NCBI GenBank assembly: GCA_964628285.1
Contig: CAZVNP010000002.1
Coordinates: 1-64,000, forward strand
Reading direction: 5' to 3'
Length of the DNA: 64,000 nt
Origin: JAPLDP01 sp964628285
GTDB taxonomy: Bacteria > Bacteroidota > Bacteroidia > Bacteroidales > JAGONC01
Shown in pieces: positions 27,670-35,257 of this stretch (the first letter of the stretch is position 1; each line of letters opens with the position of its first letter). Below the pieces are notes generated by a model. That model did not search any database and was not told the origin of the DNA. It worked only from the letters and a program-made list of their open reading frames with translations. Both the position numbers and the translations under genes were made by a program.

Positions 27670-28707
27670 CTAATTGACTGGATTTAACGTGATTTCACCC
27701 CTTAACGACACATGAAGCAGTTCTATAGTCTGTTCCCTGGTATATTCACCCAGGAGGTACATGAGTTTGGCCACGGCCGATTCGGTGGTGATATCGTAAC
27801 CGCCTATCACACCTATCTTTTTCAGTTCCACGCTGGTCTGGTATTTGCCCATCTCCACAAAACCCACCTTGCACTGGGTGACATTCAGTATGATGATACC
27901 CCTGGCCATGGCTTGCCTGAAGCTGTCGAGCAACCAGGGATCGGTGGGGGCATTGCCGGTGCCGAAAGTCTCAAGGATAATGGCTTTCAAGCCCGGGATG
28001 TTGAGTATCGCATCGACAGTGTTTCTGCCTATACCCGGAAACAACTTCAGTATGGCGATGTTGGTGTCGAGGTTGCGGTGCACCTTGAGCTTTTTGAAAT
28101 TAGGTTTCAGGATATAGTTATGGTTATAGATGATATGAACGCCTGCCTCGGCCAGGACGGGATAGTTGACGGATCTGAAAGCCTGAAAGTTCTCCGCGTT
28201 GAATTTGATCGTGCGGTTACCCCTGAGCAGCTTGTTCTCGAAGAGGATCGCCACTTCGGGGACCACCGGTGTGTCGTCGATGTGGGCCGACGCTATCTCG
28301 ACCGACGTGATGAAATTTTCCCTGCCGTCGGTGCGGAAGACACCCAGCGGCAGCTGCGATCCGGTGAAGATGACCGGCTTGTTCAGGTTCTCAAGGATGA
28401 AGCTGAGCGCCGAGGCGGAATAAGCCATCGTATCCGAGCCATGCAGGACTATGAACCCGTCATACTTCTCATAATTCTCTTCGATGATCGTCGCCAGTTC
28501 GATCCATTTGACGGGATTCATGTTCGACGAATCCACGATGGGATCGAACGAAATGCAATCGATGATGAAGTTTTGCTGCTTGAGAACAGGAAATTGTTCG
28601 TACAGCTGCCCGAAGTCGAAGGGATGAAGGGCGTCGCTTTGATAATCCCTTATCATGCCGATGGTGCCCCCGGTGTATATGACCAGTATATTGGAAGGTG
28701 CGGTCAT
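27670..28707 (-). CDS. ansA: L-asparaginase I family protein
   Basis: A 345-residue type I (cytoplasmic, AnsA-like) asparaginase without signal peptide. It has the N-terminal nucleophile motif IYTGGTIGM and the second motif VLHGSDTMAYSASALSF. In E. coli AnsA the second motif is HGTDTM, with catalytic Thr91; here residue 91 is Ser (codon 28435-28437), a conservative but notable change. It hydrolyses asparagine to aspartate and ammonia. A -7 box lies at 28763-28770; the next upstream gene on the same strand is tatD. Confidence 0.9.
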   Translation of the reverse strand: MTAPSNILVIYTGGTIGMIRDYQSDALHPFDFGQLYEQFPVLKQQNFIIDCISFDPIVDSSNMNPVKWIELATIIEENYEKYDGFIVLHGSDTMAYSASALSFILENLNKPVIFTGSQLPLGVFRTDGRENFITSVEIASAHIDDTPVVPEVAILFENKLLRGNRTIKFNAENFQAFRSVNYPVLAEAGVHIIYNHNYILKPNFKKLKVHRNLDTNIAILKLFPGIGRNTVDAILNIPGLKAIILETFGTGNAPTDPWLLDSFRQAMARGIIILNVTQCKVGFVEMGKYQTSVELKKIGVIGGYDITTESAVAKLMYLLGEYTREQTIELLHVSLRGEITLNPVN

Positions 28708-28762
28708 GGGATGATTTTATTGATGTAAAAGTGAAAGATGAAGGATCAGAAATTAAAAAATG

Positions 28763-28770
28763 CAAAGGTA
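28763..28770 (-). promoter_or_regulatory. -7 element of ansA
   Basis: TACCTTTG on the minus strand, 55 bases before the ansA ATG. Confidence 0.4.
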
Positions 28771-28810
28771 TAAAGAAAGAATATCTTCGTATCATTAACT
28801 CCTCTTCGTC

Positions 28811-29581
28811 TTATCCGAGATGGAACAACTTCATGGCATTTTCGGTGGTGATGTGTGCCACTTCCTCCACGGCGACGCCTTTGAGAGAAGCTACTTTTCC
28901 GGCTATGAGGGGTATATGCGCACTCTCATTACGTTTAGCACGGAACGGTGCAGGTGCCAGATAAGGGGCATCCGTTTCGAGGACAATATGTTGAAGATCC
29001 ATCTTGCTGACGACACCGGCCAGTGCTGAATTCTTGAATGTCACCACGCCGCCTATACCCAGCATGAATCCCATAGAAGTGATCTCCCCGGCCTGCTCCG
29101 GGGTGCCTGAAAAGCAATGAAACACACCCCTAAGGTTATTATGGCCTGATGCACGTATGACCGTTATGATCCTGTCAATGGCGTTGCGTGAATGCACGAC
29201 CACCGGGAGGCCGTATCTCACGGCCAGGGCGATCTGATGCCTCAGGACTACTTCCTGCTGCGCGACATGGGTGCTGTCCCAGTAAAGATCCATGCCGATC
29301 TCACCCACGGCACAGAATTTTCTCTTCCCAAGCCACTCTTCCGTTCCTTTCAGTTCGGATTCATTGTCCTCCCTCACCGAACGGGGATGGAGTCCCATCA
29401 TAGGGAAACAATGTCGCGGGAAGGCATCGCAGAGTGCCAGCATCCCTTCAACGGTGGTGCTGTCGATATTTGGCAGCAGGATCTGCTCCACACCCTGCTG
29501 AAAGGCTCTTTCAACCACCGCCGGCCGGTCGGCATCAAATTCTTTCAGGTACAGGTGTGCATGTGTGTCGACAAACATCAT
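28811..29581 (-). CDS. TatD-family metal-dependent deoxyribonuclease
   Basis: A 256-residue TIM-barrel hydrolase with all TatD metal-binding signatures: FVDTHAHLYLKEFDADR, AVGEIGMDLYWD, VVHSRNA, FHCFSG and LETDAPYLAPAPFRAKRNES. TatD proteins are 3'-5' exonucleases acting in DNA repair. The start is ATG 29581 or 29578. The -7 box (29586-29593) is so close that the transcript is probably leaderless, starting at or next to 29578. Confidence 0.92.
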   Translation of the reverse strand: MMFVDTHAHLYLKEFDADRPAVVERAFQQGVEQILLPNIDSTTVEGMLALCDAFPRHCFPMMGLHPRSVREDNESELKGTEEWLGKRKFCAVGEIGMDLYWDSTHVAQQEVVLRHQIALAVRYGLPVVVHSRNAIDRIITVIRASGHNNLRGVFHCFSGTPEQAGEITSMGFMLGIGGVVTFKNSALAGVVSKMDLQHIVLETDAPYLAPAPFRAKRNESAHIPLIAGKVASLKGVAVEEVAHITTENAMKLFHLG

Positions 29582-29585
29582 GGTG

Positions 29586-29593
29586 CAAAATTA
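29586..29593 (-). promoter_or_regulatory. -7 element of the TatD gene, almost touching the start codon
   Basis: TAATTTTG on the minus strand ends 4 bases before ATG 29581 and 7 before ATG 29578. Transcription should start at the start codon itself. Confidence 0.5.
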
Positions 29594-29651
29594 GGAAAAA
29601 GGGGCGTCGTCAGGTCGCTGCCGGTTGCTTTCATTCCATGTGATTTTAAAT

Positions 29652-29659
29652 TACTTTTG
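29652..29659 (+). promoter_or_regulatory. -7 element of the glycosyltransferase gene
   Basis: TACTTTTG, 29 bases before GTG 29689. Confidence 0.45.
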
Positions 29660-29688
29660 CACCCGTCATCCTTTTAATTGATGTCAGG

Positions 29689-30678
29689 GTGGAAAAAATC
29701 CTCATCATCCGTTTCAGTTCCATCGGTGATATTGTCCTGACGACGCCCGTCGTCCGGTGCCTGAAAGAACAGGCTCCCGGCGGTGCTGAGATACACTATC
29801 TCACCAAACAACAGTACGCCCCGCTTCTGGCCGGGAATCCCCATATCTCACACATTCACACCATCAGGTCGGCCATCGGGGAGGTCATCCCCGCGCTGCG
29901 TGCGGAACATTTCGACCACATCGTCGACCTGCACAGGAATTTCCGTTCCATTGGCGTATGGTTTCGACTGAGGGTTCCTCGGACGTCATTTAAAAAGCTG
30001 AACATCAGGAAGTGGCTGCTGGTAACATTCAAGATCAACCTGCTGCCCGACCGCCATGTCGTCGACAGATATTTTGGTGCCGTGGCCTCCCTCGGAATAA
30101 AAAATGACGGCAGGGGACTGGATTATTTCATCTCCGGTGCGGATGATGCCGGTGCCTTGCCGCTGAAGGGATTACCCTCATCAGCCTACATTGCCTTTGT
30201 CATCGGAGCCCGGTATCCCACTAAATGTCTCCCTGCCGATATGGCCGCCGGTGTCTGCCGCCGTCTGAACAGAACCGTCGTATTGCTGGGGGGACAGGAA
30301 GACAGGGAGAAAGGTGATTGGATCAGGGAACAGGGAGGGGACCATGTGATTAATGCCTGCGGCCTGCTGACCTTCAGTCAGTCTGCCCGCGTCATCAGGC
30401 AGGCCGCCAAAGTCATCACCAACGACACCGGCATGATGCACATCGCCGCGGCCTTCAACAAACCCATCCTCTCCTTATGGGGTAACACCGTGCCTGCCTT
30501 TGGCATGACGCCTTACCTGCCGCATGACGCCGCGGCAGTGCCGGTGCTCCTGGAGGTGAAAGGACTGTCGTGCAGGCCCTGCAGCAAGCTGGGCTATGAG
30601 AAATGCCCCCGGGGTCATTTCAACTGCATGCGGCAGTTACCTGCCGAGGACATTGTTGCCTGGACCAACGCTGAATAG
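29689..30678 (+). CDS. Glycosyltransferase family 9 (heptosyltransferase-like)
   Basis: A 329-residue GT9 enzyme beginning ILIIRFSSIGDIVLTTPVVR, the classical ADP-heptose LPS heptosyltransferase N-terminus. The nucleotide-sugar part is seen in TNDTGMMHIAAAFNKPILSLWG. It should add a heptose to the lipopolysaccharide inner core. The start is GTG; the nearby ATG at 29681 is in another frame. It is close in length to WaaC/WaaF (about 320-350). Confidence 0.88.
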   Translation: MEKILIIRFSSIGDIVLTTPVVRCLKEQAPGGAEIHYLTKQQYAPLLAGNPHISHIHTIRSAIGEVIPALRAEHFDHIVDLHRNFRSIGVWFRLRVPRTSFKKLNIRKWLLVTFKINLLPDRHVVDRYFGAVASLGIKNDGRGLDYFISGADDAGALPLKGLPSSAYIAFVIGARYPTKCLPADMAAGVCRRLNRTVVLLGGQEDREKGDWIREQGGDHVINACGLLTFSQSARVIRQAAKVITNDTGMMHIAAAFNKPILSLWGNTVPAFGMTPYLPHDAAAVPVLLEVKGLSCRPCSKLGYEKCPRGHFNCMRQLPAEDIVAWTNAE

Positions 30679-30684
30679 GGAAAG

Positions 30685-31326
30685 TCAGACCGTGATATAT
30701 GGGTTGTTGTGTTTCTCAAAACCGATGGTTGTCTCAGGGCCGTGACCGGGATAGACCACAGTCTCATCGTCTAAGGTATACAGCTTCCTGGTGATGCTGT
30801 CGAGAAGCTGATCAAAATCGCCTGTCGGCATGTCGGTTCTTCCTATGCCGCCGTTAAAAAGAACGTCACCGGTGATGACAAATTTCTGGTCGCTGCACCA
30901 GAGGCAGATGCTGCCGCGGGCATGACCCGGCGTGTATAAAACCTCCAGAACTGAATGACCGAAACTGACGGTATCGCCGTCATTCAGAAATCGTTTGGGC
31001 GACAGCGGTTTATCAAAGGGTACATTGAACACCGTGCTGAATTCGCGCCCCAGTTCCCATAAAAGTCTGCCCTCAGGATGAACTTCCGGCTCCAGCCGGT
31101 AACGCTCCGTCACAAAGGTATTGCCCAGGGTATGATCCACATGGCAATGGGTATAGATCAACCGGACCGGTTTCAGATGATGTCCGTCGATGAAATCCGC
31201 CAGGGCCTTTTTCTCATCATCCGTTTCACAAGCCGCGTCAATGATGATGCATTCGCCGGTTTCATCGTAAAGCACAAACGTATTGGTTTCAAAAGTATTA
31301 AAAACAAACTTTTGGATTGAAATCAT
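30685..31326 (-). CDS. Metallo-beta-lactamase-fold hydrolase
   Basis: A 213-residue MBL-fold enzyme with the metal site THCHVDHTLG (near residue 60), the downstream ligands GHARGSIC and GDVLFNGGIG, and the final His in VYPGHGPET. It resembles the YcbL/GloB-like group that hydrolyses hydroxyacyl thioesters, but lacks the long C-terminal domain of glyoxalase II. The substrate is unknown. Confidence 0.85.
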   Translation of the reverse strand: MISIQKFVFNTFETNTFVLYDETGECIIIDAACETDDEKKALADFIDGHHLKPVRLIYTHCHVDHTLGNTFVTERYRLEPEVHPEGRLLWELGREFSTVFNVPFDKPLSPKRFLNDGDTVSFGHSVLEVLYTPGHARGSICLWCSDQKFVITGDVLFNGGIGRTDMPTGDFDQLLDSITRKLYTLDDETVVYPGHGPETTIGFEKHNNPYITV

Positions 31327-31454
31327 AACAAAAATGAAAATAAAGTCAATGGATCGTCCACGATAAAATAGGGAAAAACGAAATAATTCGTTCCCGGCAA
31401 AGTTATTACTAATATTTAAGTGACAAAAGCATCCTGAGCCGGGCTGAAAAAAGC

Positions 31455-31462
31455 TAATTTTG
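31455..31462 (+). promoter_or_regulatory. Candidate -7 element of the propeller-barrel gene
   Basis: TAATTTTG, about 105 bases before ATG 31568, implying a long leader. Confidence 0.35.
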
Positions 31463-31567
31463 TATTGCTTTCACGGGCGGGAGCATAAAAACCTTTTAAA
31501 CGACCAATCCGTCATTAACTTACTGAGGGATTAACTGTTTAAAGGATAATGTAACGGGCAAAGAATC

Positions 31568-34500
31568 ATGCAGCAAGGTTACCATGTCATACTACCTGTC
31601 AGGATTTTTAACAGGGCGATCGCCGTCATAACGGTTCTCATGGTCTTTCCCTTTGGTCTCTCGGCGCAGTTTTACAACGGATCCCAGCTTACTTTCGGCA
31701 AGAGCCGCGTTCAGTACACCGATTTTTTATGGACCTATTACCAGTTTGAGAACTTCGACACCTATTTTTATCTGAATGGCAATGAGTTGGCATTGTATGC
31801 GGCGAAGTATGCGCAGGACCATCTCCATGAGATCGAGTCAACGCTTGAGACCGATCTTGACAATAAGATCCAGTTTATTATCTATAACAACCTGTCCGAT
31901 CTGAAGCAAAGCAATATCGGTTTGATCGGTGATCAAAAATACAACACGGGAGGTATCACCCATATCATCGGGCATAAGGTCTTTCTGTATTTCGACGGTG
32001 ATCTGACACATTTTGAGCAGCAAATCCGGGCGGGCATGGCCAAGGTACTTATTGACCAAACCCTTTACGGAGGGAGTGTGGGCAACCAGATCAAAAACAC
32101 CACCCTGATGGCGTTGCCCGACTGGTATGTGAACGGACTGGTATCCTACATCTCTGAAAACTGGAATCCCGATATAGACAATTTTGTCCGCGACGGCATT
32201 CTCTCGGGGCGGTACCGTAAATTCAACCAGCTCACAGGCGTCGATGCCTTGTATGCGGGGCATGCCATATGGTACTATGTCTCTGAAAAGTATGGCAAAA
32301 GCGTGGTTTCCAACATCGTTTACATGGCCAAGATCAGCCGCAACGTTGAAAACGGTTTCCTATACGTCCTGGGCATTTCCCTTAAAAACCTAATGAAAGA
32401 TTGTTACCAGTATTATCTTGACAGATATTCGGAGACCGGCAGCGATTTCACTTCTCCCGAAGGTAAAAAAATCATCAAACGGCCCAAACGCGATCAGGTC
32501 TATGAAAACCTTCGCCTCAGCCCCGACGGACAATATGCCGCATACATTTCCAACTATTCGGGTAAATATAAGCTGTGGTTATACAGGGTGGATCAGAACA
32601 AAAAGAAGAAGTTGCTGCATGGCGGCTATCATCTCGATGAAAAAACCGATTATTCCTTTCCGCTCCTTGCGTGGCATCCCGACAGCCGGATGCTGGCCGT
32701 CATCACTGAAGCCAAGGGTGAAATCTTCATCTATTATTACGACCTCGACACCCGTAAGAAAGTCAGGCAGACCCTGTACAACTTTGACAAGATCCTTGAT
32801 TTTTCATATTCTCCCGACGGCCGTTCCTTTCTCTTCTCAGCGGTTCAGAAAGGCCAGTCCGACATTTATGTGTACAACATACCGACCAACACTTACCAGA
32901 AACTGACGGATGATCTGTACAATGACCTCAATCCCCGCTTCATCAACCACGGTGAAGAGATCGTTTTCAGTTCCAACCGGGTGAACGACACCCTGCGGGC
33001 AACCCACGGCCCTGAACCGTACGGCATGCAGGAAAATAACGATATCTTCCTGTACGACTACCGGACAAAAAGCAATGTCCTGCGGCGCATCACCAACACG
33101 CCCACAGCCGACGAAGTGCAGCCGATGGAAGCCATTAAGGGATACATCGGCTATCTGAGCGATGAGAACGGTATCTATAACCGTTATGTGGCCCGTCTTG
33201 ACAGTGCCATTACACTGGTCGACACCGCCACGCATTATCGTTATTTTACCCGCTCCTTTCCCATAACCAACTATTCCAGGAACATACAGGAACAGGACAT
33301 CCAGCCGGTAGCGCGTCTCTATGGCGAGATCCGGTACAGGGACAAACGGTATAATATGTTCATCGACCGGCTGCCCGCGGTCGAGGAGATGACCGCTGTC
33401 GAACTGCAAAATACGGCCTACTCACAGAAACTGATGAAAGCCTTTCAGAAGGAACTGCAGACCATGAAGGAAAACGGTCAGAAGGCAACCAGGAATGTCA
33501 GGAAGCGCTTCTCCAATGTCTATACCGAAGATCATGGTGATGAGGAGAACAAGGTCGATATTCATAACTACCAGTTTGGCAAGCAGTCGTTCATTTATTT
33601 CAATGAAAACGATTCGCTTGCCAGGGCAACCATACAACCGCCGGCAGTAAAAAAAAGCCAGACCCCTTTCGTCATCCCCAAAAAAAGGAACTATGATGTG
33701 GAATATTCCATCAACCAGCTGATCAGCCAGGTTGATTTCACTTACCTGAACTTCGGTTATCAGGCTTTTTCCGGGGGCGGATCGCCCATTTACCAGACAC
33801 CCGGATTCAATGCCTTTTTCAGCGTGGGTGTCACCGATCTCCTTGAAAACTACCGTATCACCGGAGGCGTGAGGCTGTCGGTCGATTTCAACAATAACGA
33901 ATACATCCTGAGCTTTGCCAATTATAAAAAACGGCTGAACAAAGAGATTGTGTTTCATCGCAAAGCTTATGAAGAGGTGGGCACCTATTCGCTCATAAAA
34001 CATTATTCCCATGAGTTGTATTATATCGTGACCTATCCTTTCAGTCCCGTTTTCTGTGTTAAGGGGACCGCTTCGCTGCGAAACGACAAGGCCGTCTATC
34101 TGTCGACCGACACGTATAACCTCGAGACCCCCAACTACAACATCAACTGGGCTGCCGCCAGAGGCGAGCTGGTCTATGACGATACCCGCGACCTGGGTCT
34201 CAATTTATACCATGGCAGCCGTTTCAAGATATTCGGTGAATATTACTACCAGATCAATCATGGCGGCAATAACCTGATTGTTGTGGGTATGGATTTCAGG
34301 AACTACATCAGAATACACCGCACTTTCATCTGGGCCAACCGTTTTGCCGCCAGCACCTCCTTCGGCACCGATAAGCTGATCTACTATCTGGGTGGTGTGG
34401 ACAACTGGGTTTCACCGTCGTTCAACAAAGAAACACCCATCGACTATACGCAGAACTATACTTTCCAGACCCTGGCTACGAACATGCGGGGCTTCACACA

Positions 34501-34876
34501 AAACATTCGCAACGGGAACAGCTTCGCCGTCATCAACAGTGAGCTGCGGCTGCCTGTGTTCAAATATTTCGCCAACAGGCCTCTCAAATCCGACTTCCTC
34601 AACAATTTCCAGATCGTCGGCTTCGGTGATATCGGTACGGCCTGGACGGGACTCAATCCCTATTCCAGTGAAAATTCGCTCTTCACCAGAACCATCATAC
34701 GTCCGCCATTGCTGATCACCGTTGAAGAGCAGCGCGATCCCATCGTAGAAGGCTTCGGCTGTGGCTTGCGCAGCCGCATCTTCGGCTATTTTATCCGTGC
34801 CGACCTGGCATGGGGCGTGGAAGACGGCATCGTCCACAAACCACTGTTCTATCTTTCCCTGAGCCTTGATTTCTGA
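31568..34876 (+). CDS. Outer-membrane fusion: peptidase-MA-like domain, PD40 propeller, C-terminal barrel
   Basis: A 1102-residue exported protein (signal peptide ending LSAQ, residue 36). Residues 40-290 resemble a gluzincin (peptidase MA-like) domain (ALPDWYVNGLVSYISENW), but the position where HExxH is expected reads FEQQIRAGMAKV, so it is probably inactive. Residues 310-570 form a TolB/PD40-type propeller (LRLSPDGQYAAYISNYSGKY, FSYSPDGRSFLFSA). The last 400 residues have strands and aromatic turns of a BamA/D15-like barrel and end in Phe (LSLSLDF). It is probably a surface or assembly protein; the function is unknown. Confidence 0.75.
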   Translation: MQQGYHVILPVRIFNRAIAVITVLMVFPFGLSAQFYNGSQLTFGKSRVQYTDFLWTYYQFENFDTYFYLNGNELALYAAKYAQDHLHEIESTLETDLDNKIQFIIYNNLSDLKQSNIGLIGDQKYNTGGITHIIGHKVFLYFDGDLTHFEQQIRAGMAKVLIDQTLYGGSVGNQIKNTTLMALPDWYVNGLVSYISENWNPDIDNFVRDGILSGRYRKFNQLTGVDALYAGHAIWYYVSEKYGKSVVSNIVYMAKISRNVENGFLYVLGISLKNLMKDCYQYYLDRYSETGSDFTSPEGKKIIKRPKRDQVYENLRLSPDGQYAAYISNYSGKYKLWLYRVDQNKKKKLLHGGYHLDEKTDYSFPLLAWHPDSRMLAVITEAKGEIFIYYYDLDTRKKVRQTLYNFDKILDFSYSPDGRSFLFSAVQKGQSDIYVYNIPTNTYQKLTDDLYNDLNPRFINHGEEIVFSSNRVNDTLRATHGPEPYGMQENNDIFLYDYRTKSNVLRRITNTPTADEVQPMEAIKGYIGYLSDENGIYNRYVARLDSAITLVDTATHYRYFTRSFPITNYSRNIQEQDIQPVARLYGEIRYRDKRYNMFIDRLPAVEEMTAVELQNTAYSQKLMKAFQKELQTMKENGQKATRNVRKRFSNVYTEDHGDEENKVDIHNYQFGKQSFIYFNENDSLARATIQPPAVKKSQTPFVIPKKRNYDVEYSINQLISQVDFTYLNFGYQAFSGGGSPIYQTPGFNAFFSVGVTDLLENYRITGGVRLSVDFNNNEYILSFANYKKRLNKEIVFHRKAYEEVGTYSLIKHYSHELYYIVTYPFSPVFCVKGTASLRNDKAVYLSTDTYNLETPNYNINWAAARGELVYDDTRDLGLNLYHGSRFKIFGEYYYQINHGGNNLIVVGMDFRNYIRIHRTFIWANRFAASTSFGTDKLIYYLGGVDNWVSPSFNKETPIDYTQNYTFQTLATNMRGFTQNIRNGNSFAVINSELRLPVFKYFANRPLKSDFLNNFQIVGFGDIGTAWTGLNPYSSENSLFTRTIIRPPLLITVEEQRDPIVEGFGCGLRSRIFGYFIRADLAWGVEDGIVHKPLFYLSLSLDF

Positions 34877-35257
34877 TATTAACAAAAGAAAGTCAGGTTG
34901 TTAATAAGTCGGAGAATAAAATCAACTTCCGATGATGACGTTTTAAATTATTTTAATGAATTTTGCCCTCCCTTCTTCGGAAGCTTTGATGATTGCGATC
35001 CCCCCATGATGATGATAAAGATGGCTTTATCCATCTCAAGTGGTCAGAAAACGGAAAAAAAGTTTTATTAAGATTTTATATTTTTTTAATTCAGATATTT
35101 AAGTGCAGGATGGCCTTTTTTGTTAATAAGTCAATTTGCTTTAGGTTGTCACCTGTTGTAAATTGGTCATAGCCAAACAGCCCTCTCTTTAACCATAGGC
35201 AATTCATATTCTAATAGTTAAAGTTAATGTGTCATTCACAGTCTGAATTTACACGTT
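34877..35257. other. Leader region of the ribonucleotide reductase gene
   Basis: 381 AT-rich bases without a gene. A 9-bp inverted repeat (34877-34885/34898-34906) lies right after the previous stop, and a 13-base sequence (TTGTTAATAAGTC) occurs at 34898-34910 and again at 35120-35132. I found no recognisable cobalamin riboswitch or NrdR box by eye. Confidence 0.45.

Noticed and set aside
27712..28728. A 338-codon open frame antisense to ansA
   Set aside because: It is the reverse-strand shadow of a conserved gene; no recognisable domain and no support for a start.
33422..34012. A 196-codon antisense frame in the propeller-barrel gene
   Set aside because: It overlaps a coherent multi-domain protein on the other strand and has no recognisable motif.
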